In this document: one piece after another, positions 7,423-16,057 of the stretch
How the letters are laid out: each line of letters starts with the position of its first letter
Numbering within the stretch: position 1 is the first letter of the stretch
Assembly (NCBI RefSeq): GCF_042667405.1
Contig: NZ_JBHVAL010000006.1
Span: forward strand, 62,001-126,000
Length of the DNA: 64,000 bases
Source: Arthrobacter sp042667405
GTDB lineage: Bacteria; Actinomycetota; Actinomycetes; Actinomycetales; Micrococcaceae
Reading direction: 5' to 3'
Notes under the pieces: model-generated
Database searches by the model: none
What the model was told of the DNA's origin: nothing
The model's input: only the letters and a program-made list of their open reading frames with translations
Translations under genes and position numbers: made by a program

Positions 7423-8961
7423 TTAGTCGCTGTAGTCGGCTGCGCCGGAATTTGCCGGGAGCAGAGGGGCTTTCGCCGGACGGTTCCGCCGGATGAGCTT
7501 GAACACCAGCGGCCAGGCCAGGATGATGCCGATGATGACATAAATCCCGACGGCGATCGGCTCGCTGAAGAGCCCTGCCGGGTCGCCGGCGCTGAGCTGG
7601 AGGGTCTTGCGGAGCTGGCCTTCCAGACGCGGACCCAGGATGACGCCGAGGATGAGCGGCAGTACGGGGAGCCCGAACCGGCGCATCATGAAGCCCAACG
7701 CGCCCAGGACCAGCAGGATCACCAGATCGAATGCCTGGAGGTTCACCGAGTAGGCACCCAAGGTGGCAAAGAACAGGATGCCTGCGTACAGGTACGGGCG
7801 GGGCAGCTGCAGCAGTTTGGCCCACAACGGCGCCAGGGGCAGGTTGATGAGAAGGAGCAGCAGGTTACCGATGAACAAGCTCGCGATCAAGGCCCACACC
7901 AGGGGTCCCTGGCTCGAGAAGAGTTGTGGACCCGGCTGGATGCCGTAGGACGTGAACGCCGCGAGCATCACCGCGGCTGTGGCGTTGGTGGGCAGGCCGA
8001 GTGCCAGCATGGGGGTGAGGGTACCGGCGGCCGCAGCGTTGTTCGCAGCTTCCGGACCCGCGACACCTTCGATGGCTCCGTGGCCGAACTCCTCAGGATG
8101 TTTGCTGAGCCGCTTCTCAGTGACGTAACTCAGGAACGTGGGGATCTCAGCGCCACCGGCGGGCAGGGCGCCGAACGGGAAACCGAAAACGGTGCCGCGA
8201 AGCCAAGGCTTCCAGGAACGCTGCCAGTCCTTCTTGCCCATCCAGGGACGGCCGACCGGAATGATGTGCAGCGGGGTGCGGCGCAGGTGGGCAGCCACCC
8301 AAAGGGCTTCTCCCACAGCGAAGATGGCAACTGCCACCACCACGATGTCCAGGCCGTCGGACAGCAGCGGCTGGCCGAAAGTGAGGCGGCTCTGTCCCGT
8401 GACGGAGTCCAGGCCCACCAAACCGATCGCCAGTCCCAGCCCGAGGGAGGCGAAGCCGCGCAGCCGCGAGGATCCCAACACCGCAGTGACGGCAAGCAGG
8501 GCAAGCAACATGATGGCGAAGTAGCTCGGAGAGCCCAGGCTGACCGCGAACTTCACAACAATCGGCGCACAGACCGCGAGGAGGGTAGTGCCGATGGTGC
8601 CCGCGACGAACGAGCCGATGGCCGCCGTCGCAAGCGCTTGGGCGGCGCGTCCCGCCTTGGCCATCTTGTTGCCTTCGATGGCCGTCACCACCGACGACGA
8701 TTCACCGGGGGTGTTCAACAGGATGGACGTGGTGGAGCCGCCGTACATGCCGCCGTAGTAGATACCGGCGAACATGATGAACGCGCTGGTCGGTTCAAGG
8801 GCATAGGTGACGGGGAGGAGCAGTGCCACGGTCATGGCCGGGCCCAGTCCGGGGAGGACACCGACGGCGGTGCCCAGGATGACGCCGATCATGGCGTACA
8901 TCAGGTTCATGGGAGTCAGGGCGGTGGAGAAACCGTCCATCAGGGAGGACCAGACGTCCAT
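7423..8961 (-). CDS. tctA: Tripartite tricarboxylate transporter large permease TctA
   Basis: This is the large membrane subunit of a TTT-type secondary transporter that imports carboxylates such as citrate. The 512-residue product has about a dozen hydrophobic segments and the family glycine/proline motifs GVLPGLGPAM (near residue 34) and GGMYGGSTTSILLNTPGE (near 70). A related symmetric block (ALGLPTNATAAVML) occurs in the second half. Length matches the family (about 500). Its ATG overlaps the tctB stop by one base. Order tctC-tctB-tctA on one strand is the classical operon. The substrate is not evident from sequence; the divergent CitA-type sensor suggests a di- or tricarboxylate. Confidence 0.95.
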   Translation of the reverse strand: MDVWSSLMDGFSTALTPMNLMYAMIGVILGTAVGVLPGLGPAMTVALLLPVTYALEPTSAFIMFAGIYYGGMYGGSTTSILLNTPGESSSVVTAIEGNKMAKAGRAAQALATAAIGSFVAGTIGTTLLAVCAPIVVKFAVSLGSPSYFAIMLLALLAVTAVLGSSRLRGFASLGLGLAIGLVGLDSVTGQSRLTFGQPLLSDGLDIVVVAVAIFAVGEALWVAAHLRRTPLHIIPVGRPWMGKKDWQRSWKPWLRGTVFGFPFGALPAGGAEIPTFLSYVTEKRLSKHPEEFGHGAIEGVAGPEAANNAAAAGTLTPMLALGLPTNATAAVMLAAFTSYGIQPGPQLFSSQGPLVWALIASLFIGNLLLLLINLPLAPLWAKLLQLPRPYLYAGILFFATLGAYSVNLQAFDLVILLVLGALGFMMRRFGLPVLPLILGVILGPRLEGQLRKTLQLSAGDPAGLFSEPIAVGIYVIIGIILAWPLVFKLIRRNRPAKAPLLPANSGAADYSD

Positions 8962-9464
8962 CAGAGGATTCCTTCCAGGAGTCCGGCCGGCAGCGCAATG
9001 CCGAGGCCGAGGTAGAAGCCGTAGAAGGTCAGCAGTGAAAGGGCCACGGAGATGAGCCCGTCACGGATGTAGCGGCGGCTCCCAAGAGCCAGGACGCTGC
9101 CCCAGAAAAGCACTGTGCCGGAGATGACCCAACCGGCCCAGTCGATGAGCAGGATATTGAGGATGAATGCTCCCGCGAGCGGCAGCACTGTCTTCCAGTC
9201 CGCAGGGTGGGCGAGGTCAACATCCTCGCCGCCTTCGGCTTCACCCCTGCCGCCACGGAGGACGTTGATGGCCAGCAGGATGGCGCAGACCACCAGCAGA
9301 CCGGCAACGATGAAGGGGACAGTCTTTGGACCCACCGGGTCCGATTTCGAATACGGGGTTACCAGGCCGTTGGCATCCAGGAAGACAAGGACCCCGACCA
9401 CGCCGAGCAGGAGGGCGACCCCCAGCTCGGCGCGGCCTTTCAAGCCTGTTGCTGGAGAGCTCAC
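8961..9464 (-). CDS. tctB: Tripartite tricarboxylate transporter small subunit TctB
   Basis: This 167-residue protein has four hydrophobic segments, the pattern of the poorly conserved small membrane subunit TctB. The first segment (LGVALLLGVVGVLVFLDA) follows a short cytoplasmic tail. Between segments two and three lies an acidic loop (EAEGGEDVD). It overlaps tctC by four bases and tctA by one, so all three genes are translationally coupled. The function follows from position between tctC and tctA and from the helix pattern rather than from strong motifs. Confidence 0.9.
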   Translation of the reverse strand: MSSPATGLKGRAELGVALLLGVVGVLVFLDANGLVTPYSKSDPVGPKTVPFIVAGLLVVCAILLAINVLRGGRGEAEGGEDVDLAHPADWKTVLPLAGAFILNILLIDWAGWVISGTVLFWGSVLALGSRRYIRDGLISVALSLLTFYGFYLGLGIALPAGLLEGIL

Positions 9465-10471
9465 GCCAACCCGAGCTTGGTGAGGACATCAGCTACCCGC
9501 TTGTCCTGGTCGGTCAGGAAGGTCTTGAACTCATCACCGGTGACAAAAGCATCCGTCCAGCTGTGGGTCTTCAGCGCTTGCTTCCAGCCTTCAGAAGCGT
9601 GCATCTTCTCCAGTGCGGCGATCAGCGACTTCTTGTCGGCGTCGCTGATGCCCGGAGGGGCCACGATGCCGCGCCAGTTGCTGAACACGAGGTCGATGTT
9701 CGATTCCTTGAGCGTCGGGGCATCCACGCCGTCAAGCCGCTTCTCGCCACTGGTGGCCAGGACGCGGACTTCTCCGGACTTGATCTGCTCCAGGTCCTCA
9801 CCGGCACCGGAGGCGGCAAAGCCCAGCTTGTTGCCGAGGATGGCGGGAAGGAGATCGCCGCCGCCGTCGTAGGAGACAAAGTTGACCTTGGTGGCGTCAA
9901 TGCCGACAGCGCCGGCAAGCTGCATTGGCAGGAGGTGGTCAGGTCCGCCGGGGGAGGAGCCGCCACCTACGGAGATGGACGCCGGGTTGGCCTTCCAGGC
10001 TTTCACGAGGTCGTCGATGGTCTTATAGGGGGAGTCCTTGCTGACCATGATGGCGCCGGGCTCTTCAATCAGCTTCGCCAAGGGAGTGGTGTCCGTCAGC
10101 TTCGACTGGGATTTGTTCGTGTAGCTGGCACCGACGACGCCCAGGCCCATCAGCATGGTGAGGTCGCCGTTGCCCTTTTCGTTCACCACGCGCGCCAGGC
10201 CAACGGTTCCGCCTGCGCCTGCGAGGTTGAAGACCTCGGTGTTGTTGGCGATCTTCTCGTCGTCGAGGACCTTGGCCGCTGCCCGGGCGGTGGTGTCGTA
10301 GCCGCCGCCGGGGGTGTTCGGAACCATGATCTGGAGGCCGGTGACGGGTCCGGCGGCAGCGCCGGAGCTTTCAGAACCAGTGGAGCTCTTGCCCGTGGCA
10401 CCGCAACCGGTGGCCATCAGGGCGAGGCCGGCGGCGACGGCGGCGACTCGCAATGCGCGGATCTGGCGCAT
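9461..10471 (-). CDS. tctC: Tripartite tricarboxylate transporter binding lipoprotein TctC
   Basis: This is the extracytoplasmic substrate-binding protein of the TTT system. The 336-residue product starts with a lipoprotein signal whose lipobox is LMATGC (Cys near 23). A Ser/Gly linker precedes the TctC fold, with the family blocks MVPNTPGGGYDTTARA and GGGSSPGGPDH that build the carboxylate pocket. Start is ATG 10471 after AGAGGAA. It is the first gene of the operon and divergent from the sensor kinase gene at 10703, across 231 bases that must hold both promoters. Confidence 0.95.
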   Translation of the reverse strand: MRQIRALRVAAVAAGLALMATGCGATGKSSTGSESSGAAAGPVTGLQIMVPNTPGGGYDTTARAAAKVLDDEKIANNTEVFNLAGAGGTVGLARVVNEKGNGDLTMLMGLGVVGASYTNKSQSKLTDTTPLAKLIEEPGAIMVSKDSPYKTIDDLVKAWKANPASISVGGGSSPGGPDHLLPMQLAGAVGIDATKVNFVSYDGGGDLLPAILGNKLGFAASGAGEDLEQIKSGEVRVLATSGEKRLDGVDAPTLKESNIDLVFSNWRGIVAPPGISDADKKSLIAALEKMHASEGWKQALKTHSWTDAFVTGDEFKTFLTDQDKRVADVLTKLGLA

Positions 10472-10702
10472 GGTGTTCCTCTTCTCAGTGTTGAATTCTG
10501 TGCAGGGCGATCAACGTTGTGCCCCGTGCATTGATGCTAGGGGTGGCCGTGACGGCGATCACTCTTGTGTTCGCAGTGATCTTTAAGTTCATTGCGTTCA
10601 CGGTCGTGGAAGGTCCCCTGCGGCTCTGGGGTATAGTTCCGGTACGCCACGCGGAGCGCCCCCAACATGCTCCACTCTCTGGCACCACCAAAGGAATTTT
10701 CA

Positions 10703-12319
10703 GTGACTCGAAGAAGAGGAATGTCCCTTGCCGGGCAGTACCTTGTGCTGCAGTTGCTGATTGTCCTGGCCGTTTTGGTGGCGGTGGTGGCCATCTCCCT
10801 GGCACAGTCTGCCGCGGCTTTTGAACGAACCGAGGGCCGCCGGGCACTGTCCGCTGCCGAGGCCCTGGGCAACAACCCCACCGTGAGGGCTTTGCTCCCT
10901 ACTGCCGAACCACGCGGAGGTTCGGCGCTCCCGGCCGTCGCTGAATCCGTCAGGACGGTCTCTGGTTCAGCCCACGTGGCCCTCGCCAAACTGGACGGCA
11001 CCGTCATCACGGCCTCGGACCCTGGCTTGATCGGCCGGCCCTTGCCCTTGGGCGAGAGCAGGGTGATGGAGAGGCGGGCCTGGACCGGGGTCCTCCACGG
11101 CAACACCGGGGCCGTTCTCTCTGCCCATGTGCCGGTGATCGACGATTCCGGGGAAATGATCGGGATTGCCTCCATCAGCCGCAACTACCCCTCCACCCTG
11201 GAAAGGCTCGGCGACGCTGTCCCCAATCTCCTGACCTACCTTGGCGTGGCCAGTGTCCTCGGTGTGGCTGGCTCTCTTCTGCTGTCCCGACGCGTCAAAC
11301 GGCAGACCCTCGGCATGGAGCCACGGGAAATCACGGGACTGGTGGAAAACCGGGAAGCCATGCTGCAAGGCCTGAAGGAAGGCGTGGTGGCGCTGGATCC
11401 GCACGAACGGATTACCGTGGCGAACCAGAGCGCCCGCCAACTGCTTGGATTACCCGATGATTGCGTGGGCAAGAAGCTCCGTTCCCTTCCTGTGGATCCG
11501 GCGTTGAAAGTGGTGCTGACCCGTGAGCAGTCGGACCCCGACCAGTTGGTGCTGGTGGGGGAACGGCTGGTGGTGATGAACCGCGTGGCCCTCCGTTCGC
11601 ATGGGCGCGACATTGGATCGGTGACTACCCTGAGGGACCGCACCGAGTTGTCGTCCCTTGAGAGCGAACTCGGCGCCACCCGCACGGTCACGGACACCCT
11701 CCGGGCGCAGGCCCACGAGTTCGCCAACCAGCTCCACGTCATCTCCGGCCTGATCCAGATCGGCGAGTACGATTCCGTGGTGCAGTTCGTCAACGGCGCC
11801 ACCGTGGAACGCACCCGGCTCAACGATGACGTGACCCGCCGGATTGAGGACCCGGCGCTCGCCGCCCTGTTGATCGCGAAGGCCAGCCTGGCCACGGAGC
11901 GCGGCGTGGAGCTGAAGCTGGATCCGCAGTCCGCGCTTCCGCGCGTCAAGGACGAACTTTCGCGGGACATCACCACCGTGGTGGGCAACCTGGTGGATAA
12001 CGCGTTCGACGCCGTCACTGGCCTTCCCGGGGCATCGGTCAGTGTGCTGGTGGTGGACTCGCCAGACGACGTGGTGGTGACTGTCCAGGACAACGGACCC
12101 GGAGTGCCTTCCGGTTCTGCCGAGAACATCTTCCAGCAGGGGTACTCCACCAAGGAGCCGGGGCCAGGTGATGCGAGGGGTTTCGGTCTGGCTTTGTCGC
12201 GGGTTATCTGCCGGCGCAGCGGCGGCGACCTGACCGTGGCAAACGATTCCGGCGCGGTGTTCACCGCGCGATTCAGCAAGCACGATCCTGGTGCGAGTAA
12301 AGGAGCGATACGACCGTGA
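10703..12319 (+). CDS. CitA/DcuS-type sensor histidine kinase
   Basis: This membrane sensor detects an external carboxylate and phosphorylates the adjacent regulator. From the N-terminus it has one membrane helix (LVLQLLIVLAVLVAVVA), an extracytoplasmic PASp/Cache domain of about 150 residues, a second helix (VPNLLTYLGVASVLGVAG), a cytosolic PAS domain, and a short kinase core with the phospho-acceptor block AHEFANQLHVISGLIQIGEY typical of the family. An ATP-binding domain follows, with N and G boxes (NLVDNAFDA, DNGPGVP). Start is taken as GTG 10703 after AAAGGA; the open frame reaches back to 10667. It overlaps the regulator by four bases. Confidence 0.9.
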   Translation: MTRRRGMSLAGQYLVLQLLIVLAVLVAVVAISLAQSAAAFERTEGRRALSAAEALGNNPTVRALLPTAEPRGGSALPAVAESVRTVSGSAHVALAKLDGTVITASDPGLIGRPLPLGESRVMERRAWTGVLHGNTGAVLSAHVPVIDDSGEMIGIASISRNYPSTLERLGDAVPNLLTYLGVASVLGVAGSLLLSRRVKRQTLGMEPREITGLVENREAMLQGLKEGVVALDPHERITVANQSARQLLGLPDDCVGKKLRSLPVDPALKVVLTREQSDPDQLVLVGERLVVMNRVALRSHGRDIGSVTTLRDRTELSSLESELGATRTVTDTLRAQAHEFANQLHVISGLIQIGEYDSVVQFVNGATVERTRLNDDVTRRIEDPALAALLIAKASLATERGVELKLDPQSALPRVKDELSRDITTVVGNLVDNAFDAVTGLPGASVSVLVVDSPDDVVVTVQDNGPGVPSGSAENIFQQGYSTKEPGPGDARGFGLALSRVICRRSGGDLTVANDSGAVFTARFSKHDPGASKGAIRP

Positions 12320-12984
12320 TCAAGGTCCTGATTGTCGATGACGACTTCATGGTGGCCAAAGTTCATGCCGGATTCATCCAGCGGAGTCCCGGCTTTGGGG
12401 TGGTGGGCGTAGCTCATACAGGTGCCCAGGCGTTGGCGGAAACTGAGCGGCTGCAGCCCGATCTTGTCCTTTTGGATATCCATCTTCCGGACATCAACGG
12501 ATTGGACCTGATGCATCAGCTGCGCGACGTCGCCCCGGACCTGGACGTGTTGGTGATCAGTGCTGCCCGCGAGGTGGAGACGGTGCGCAAAGCCCTTCGC
12601 GGCGGGATTGTCCATTACCTGATCAAGCCGTTCTCCCAGTCCGATCTCCAGGAACGGCTGGAGCACTATCTCAGTGCCTACCAGGGGTTGGATGCCTCGA
12701 AACGCCAGGCCGAGCAGTCCGACGTCAACAGGGTTTTCGGGCTCAGTGTGTCCGAGCGTTCGCTGCCCAAAGGATGCAGTGTGGAGACGCTGGAGCTCGT
12801 TGAGTCCGCTTTGAAATCGGCGCCGGGTGACCTATCCGCAGCGGAGGTTGCCGAGCAGTTGGGCACGTCCCGGGTCAGTGCCCGCCGCTACCTTGAGTAC
12901 CTCCATGACGAAGGTGCGCTGGACGTGAGACTCAAGTACGGCGTCGGGCGTCCTGAGAGGCGGTACGTGCTGAAGGGGCGGTGA
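12316..12984 (+). CDS. CitB/DcuR-type response regulator
   Basis: The 222-residue product has an N-terminal receiver domain with acidic pocket (IVDDD), phospho-acceptor Asp in LVLLDIHLPDING, and the conserved Lys in IKPFS. A C-terminal winged HTH (AAEVAEQLGTSRVSARRYLEYL) is typical of CitB/DcuR regulators. It starts with GTG inside the kinase stop (GTGA). It probably activates the divergent tctCBA operon when its ligand is present, which is inferred from position and family. The last 53 bases overlap, antisense, the extended small frame at 12932-13183. Confidence 0.92.
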   Translation: MIKVLIVDDDFMVAKVHAGFIQRSPGFGVVGVAHTGAQALAETERLQPDLVLLDIHLPDINGLDLMHQLRDVAPDLDVLVISAAREVETVRKALRGGIVHYLIKPFSQSDLQERLEHYLSAYQGLDASKRQAEQSDVNRVFGLSVSERSLPKGCSVETLELVESALKSAPGDLSAAEVAEQLGTSRVSARRYLEYLHDEGALDVRLKYGVGRPERRYVLKGR

Positions 12985-13183
12985 TCGCGCGGGCCAGACC
13001 CAGCTCCGTTTTGACTTCATCCCAAGGAACAGCGGTTGCGCCGGACTCTGTCATTTCGGCACGTGCAGCGTTTGCCGCGCGGAGGTCGTCGAGGTCTTCC
13101 GCATCGATCAGGGCTGGCATCCGAACACTGGTTGAAAGGGTTGATTGCTGCGCGGGCGTGAAGGTTCTTGTGGCCTGAGTCAT
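12932..13183 (-). CDS. Orphan antitoxin-like protein (RelB/Phd type), 3' end extended
   Basis: This 83-residue frame has a good ribosome site (AAAGGAA) before ATG 13183. Residues about 20-64 (LIDAEDLDDLRAANAARAEM to VPWDEVKTELGLA) look like the C-terminal half of small RelB/Phd-style antitoxins, which commonly end soon after such an ELGL block. Here the frame runs a further 19 residues of Arg/Ala-rich sequence antisense to the response regulator. No toxin gene follows, because that position is occupied by the regulator. I infer that the toxin was deleted and the antitoxin now reads into foreign sequence. The family assignment is tentative. Confidence 0.5.
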   Translation of the reverse strand: MTQATRTFTPAQQSTLSTSVRMPALIDAEDLDDLRAANAARAEMTESGATAVPWDEVKTELGLARAITAPSARTASQDARRRT

Positions 13184-13265
13184 CGAAATTCCTTTCTGTT
13201 CCTTAGTGCGCGCCGACAGACGATCATGACGGCGCCTCTAGGTACGGAGTTGGTAGCATGCTTCC

Positions 13266-13472
13266 GTGGCGATTAATCTGAGTGTCCCCGAAGACCCGGA
13301 TCGCCGACTGGAAACGTTGGCCGCGGAGGAACACACGTCCAAATCTGCCCTTTCGTTGCAGCGGGCAGAACTGGTGCTGCGGCGACATGCGCGTCGACGC
13401 GAAATCAGTGAAGGCCTCGATTTCGTGATGAGCCACGATGCTGAGCTGCTGACTCGGCTCGAGGACGCGTGA
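13266..13472 (+). CDS. Antitoxin of a Doc-type module (ribbon-helix-helix-like)
   Basis: This 68-residue protein starts at GTG 13266 and reads MAINLSVPEDPDRRLETLAA, a short N-terminal beta strand followed by helices, as in CopG/Arc-like antitoxins paired with Doc toxins. It ends in FVMSHDAELLTRLEDA. Its stop overlaps the toxin start (GTGA at 13469-13472), the classical antitoxin-toxin arrangement. The toxin itself is broken, so this antitoxin has no intact partner here. The usual glycine-rich RHH turn is not obvious, so the DNA-binding fold is inferred from size and context. Confidence 0.6.
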   Translation: MAINLSVPEDPDRRLETLAAEEHTSKSALSLQRAELVLRRHARRREISEGLDFVMSHDAELLTRLEDA

Positions 13473-13646
13473 CAGCATAGCTCGATATTGAAGACGCCCT
13501 TCAGGTGGTTGATCGCTACGGCTTCCATGTCCGCGACGTTTGTCTGTTGGCCTCCGCGCTGACGGGAACAAGAGGACTGCGTGGGCACCATTGAACTGCG
13601 GGATTCATTGGCCGACATCACTCGGCAATTGGTGCCGCGCCCTTAA
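13469..13646 (+). pseudogene. doc: Doc/Fic-type toxin pseudogene
   Basis: The remains of a Doc toxin lie in three frames. From GTG 13469 the first frame reads VTA, then TAG at 13478-13480, then LDIEDALQVVDRYGFHVRDV as in Doc N-termini. At 13561-13584 a second frame encodes DGNKRTAW, the core of the Fic/Doc catalytic motif that holds the phosphoryl target. From about 13581 a third frame reads IELRDSLADITRQLVPRP and stops at 13646, resembling a Doc C-terminus. The intervening two thirds, including the catalytic His region, are deleted. Intact Doc proteins are about 125 residues. This is a decayed toxin, not a functional gene. Confidence 0.75.
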
Positions 13647-14119
13647 ACCCCCACCGTCTTCAGGTAGTTCCGGATCCCGTCCACCACCAACTGATGGTCC
13701 TCATCAGAGCTCAGACCGGACACCGTCACAGCCCCGATCACCCCTGCACCGCGCACACGGAGAGGGAAGGAACCACCCGCCAACGTGTAGTCCTCGTGCG
13801 CCAGCCAGCCGCCGCCGACTGGACTGTGACCGCGGGCAGCAAATTCCTCGGAGAGCAACGCAGTACTGTGTTCAAAACGCAGCACAGAAGCGGATTTACG
13901 GCGGATCCACTCTTCCTGGTCGGACGTAGCGCCGGGCAGGACGCAGCGGAAGAGCACGATGTTGTGGCGGCGGATGTCGATCGCTACCCCGAACCCGGAA
14001 GCGATGGCGTGGTTGGCGATCAGGGAACCGAGCCGCCAGGCATCGTGGTGGTCGAAGCTCGCGAAAACCAGCTCTTCCTCCTGCTGCCGGAGTTCGTTGA
14101 GCCGCGGTGAATCAGTCAT
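13643..14119 (-). CDS. HbpS/UPF0303-like protein (heme-degrading domain family)
   Basis: This 158-residue protein belongs to the GlcG/HbpS-related UPF0303 family, with the central block FGVAIDIRRHNIVLFRCVLP, then FAARGHSP and GGSFPLRV. Related proteins bind heme or small ligands, but the biochemical role of this branch is not settled. The start is ATG 14119, which overlaps the stop of the upstream dehydrogenase gene by eight bases, so the two are translationally coupled. That coupling hints at a role in the sugar pathway. The frame open to 14503 upstream overlaps the dehydrogenase and is not used. Confidence 0.75.
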   Translation of the reverse strand: MTDSPRLNELRQQEEELVFASFDHHDAWRLGSLIANHAIASGFGVAIDIRRHNIVLFRCVLPGATSDQEEWIRRKSASVLRFEHSTALLSEEFAARGHSPVGGGWLAHEDYTLAGGSFPLRVRGAGVIGAVTVSGLSSDEDHQLVVDGIRNYLKTVGV

Positions 14120-15143
14120 TGTCGTCTCCCTCCCCGACAGCGTCAGCTTCGTAGCGGAGCCCGATCTGCCGCCGGATTTCGTCCATGGCTGCCATGATGG
14201 CCACGCTCTCGCCCGGGGGCAAGATCGTTCCGGCAGCGGAACCCTCCCTGACCAGGCGTTCAACTTCGGCAGCCTGGTACTGCATTCCGCGGCCGTCCAC
14301 CGGCTGGTCGTACCGCTCCACGACGCTGCCATCCACGGCGTGAACCGTGAACGGAACGGGGTTGTACCAAGTGTGCTCGACGTCGATCCACCCCTCGGTG
14401 CCGATGACCAACGCGCGGTTGGCGCTGGCTGCGTCAAGTTCGCAGTCCACCAAAGCCTGCGCACCGCCGTCGTAATCGAAGATCGCCGCCGTTTGGCGGT
14501 CAACTCCGGTAGCAGTCATCGACGCGCTGGCGCGGATGGCAGACGGTGCGCCCAGGATGTCGAACGCGAAGGAGATGGGGTAGATGCCCAGGTCCAGCAG
14601 CGCACCGCCTCCCAGCGCGGGATCGTTGAGGCGATGGGCGGGATCCTTGGGCAGGCTCTGGTTGTGGCTGGCGATGACTTTCCGGACCTCGCCAACGGTC
14701 CCGGCGGCGATGATCTCGCGGATCCGGACCATGTGGGGAAGGAAGCGCGTCCACATGGCCTCCAGCGCGACGAGCCCCTTGGACGCAGCGAGCTGAACGA
14801 TTTCCTGTGCTTCGCGGGCGTTCATGGTGAACGACTTCTCCACCAGAACGTGCTTGCCCGCGTTCAGTGCCAGCAGGGCGTTGGCATGGTGCATGGGGTG
14901 CGGCGTGGCGATGTAGACCACGTCCACCAAGGGGTCAGCCACCAGGTCTTCATAGCTGCCGTGCGCGGTGGCTACCGCATGCTCTTCCGCGAAGGCCCGG
15001 CTGGTATCCAGCGACCGCGAACCGACGGCCTGCACGGTGAAGCCGTTGTCCTTCAAGTCCTGCGTTTGAAGTCCGGCGATGAATCCGGTGCCGAGGATCC
15101 CCCAGCGGATGGTGCCGTCGGAAGTGCCATTGCTAAGCGTCAC
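14112..15143 (-). CDS. Gfo/Idh/MocA family oxidoreductase
   Basis: This 343-residue NAD(P)-dependent sugar dehydrogenase has an N-terminal Rossmann fold (WGILGTGFIAG) and the family block after the cofactor domain, here VLVEKSFTMN with EKS replacing the usual EKP. The C-terminal beta-sheet domain shapes the substrate site. Length is typical. I chose GTG 15143, seven bases after AAAGGAC; the open frame extends to 15293 but enters the upstream gene. It overlaps the propeller gene by 11 bases and the HbpS-like gene by eight. Dihydrodiol dehydrogenase-like members of the family look closest, but the substrate is unknown. Confidence 0.85.
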   Translation of the reverse strand: MTLSNGTSDGTIRWGILGTGFIAGLQTQDLKDNGFTVQAVGSRSLDTSRAFAEEHAVATAHGSYEDLVADPLVDVVYIATPHPMHHANALLALNAGKHVLVEKSFTMNAREAQEIVQLAASKGLVALEAMWTRFLPHMVRIREIIAAGTVGEVRKVIASHNQSLPKDPAHRLNDPALGGGALLDLGIYPISFAFDILGAPSAIRASASMTATGVDRQTAAIFDYDGGAQALVDCELDAASANRALVIGTEGWIDVEHTWYNPVPFTVHAVDGSVVERYDQPVDGRGMQYQAAEVERLVREGSAAGTILPPGESVAIMAAMDEIRRQIGLRYEADAVGEGDDND

Positions 15144-16032
15144 GTGGTTGGTCCTTTGCTGGGTCAGTAAGCGGGTACGCCACAAACGCAAAGCACGCGG
15201 AATCCGGCGACCAGCTGTTGACGTTGAGGGTACCTTGACCACCGGAAAGTGGCCACGTCCTGAGCGGGGCGGCCCAGTTTTCGGTCGAAACAAGCACGAC
15301 GTCGACAGGCAAGTCAGCGGGGTGGCCTACCGTGCCGCGGGGGAACCGGAGGTAGCTGGCATAGCGGCCATCCGGGGAAAGATGCGGGAACCAGTCAACG
15401 GATTCGGACTGGAGCAGCTGCTCGAAGCCGCTGCCGTCCGGGCGCACACGGGCGAGTTGTGCGTGGCCTTTGGCCGTGCCGAAGGATTCGGTGTTCAGGT
15501 ACAGCCATGCACCGTCAGCCGAGTACTCCGGCCCGTCGCAGTGTCCCGGGCCGACGTCGATGCCGGCGGCAGCACCGCCGTCGGACGCCATGACCATGAG
15601 GCGACCTGGCTGCGAAAAGTCGCCTGCTTCGATGCCCACGTAGGCAAGTTCCGTGCCGTCCGGGCTCACGCCGTGGAGGAAGTGGAAGCAGCCGTCGTCC
15701 TTGGTGATGCGCTCAGCTCTGCCGCCCGCCAAGGGGGCACGGTAGATGTGGCCGTCGTTGGCGGAGAGGAAGATGCCTTCGCCGTCGGGAGCCAGGACGT
15801 GGTCATTGTTGAGGTCGGGGAGGCCCGCGAGGGGAATCTCGGAGAGCTGCGCGGAGTCCACGTCCAGCTTCCAGAGCTTCCCGTCTCCGTTCAGGATCAG
15901 GGACTGACCGTCACGGGTCCAGTTGGCGGCTTCGAGGAGGATATCCCCGGTGCTGTAAAGGAGTTCGCTGCGGCTGGAGACCGACGCGATCCGCACCTCG
16001 CAACGCTGGCCTGGTTGAAGTGTGCGGATCAC
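15133..16032 (-). CDS. Cytosolic PD40/TolB-like beta-propeller protein
   Basis: This 299-residue protein has repeated propeller strands with the PD40 signature, for example NWTRDGQSLILNGDGKLW, GVSPDGTELAYVG, EYSADGAWLYLNTES and HLSPDGRYASYLRFP. There is no signal peptide, so it is not a periplasmic TolB. Similar cytosolic propellers include oligogalacturonate lyases (PL22), and conserved His residues (DDGCFHFLHG, GPGHCDGPEY) could bind a metal, so an enzymatic role on a modified sugar is plausible but unproven. It starts at ATG 16032 after the hairpin at 16058 and overlaps the dehydrogenase that follows. Confidence 0.7.
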   Translation of the reverse strand: MIRTLQPGQRCEVRIASVSSRSELLYSTGDILLEAANWTRDGQSLILNGDGKLWKLDVDSAQLSEIPLAGLPDLNNDHVLAPDGEGIFLSANDGHIYRAPLAGGRAERITKDDGCFHFLHGVSPDGTELAYVGIEAGDFSQPGRLMVMASDGGAAAGIDVGPGHCDGPEYSADGAWLYLNTESFGTAKGHAQLARVRPDGSGFEQLLQSESVDWFPHLSPDGRYASYLRFPRGTVGHPADLPVDVVLVSTENWAAPLRTWPLSGGQGTLNVNSWSPDSACFAFVAYPLTDPAKDQPRDA

Positions 16033-16057
16033 GCTTGGCTCCTTGCCGCATGTGATG

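Noticed and set aside
10519..10824. Hydrophobic open frame in the tctC/kinase gap
   Set aside because: Most of it overlaps the sensor kinase gene in another frame. The first 60 residues are hydrophobic, but there is no ribosome site and the region must hold both divergent promoters.
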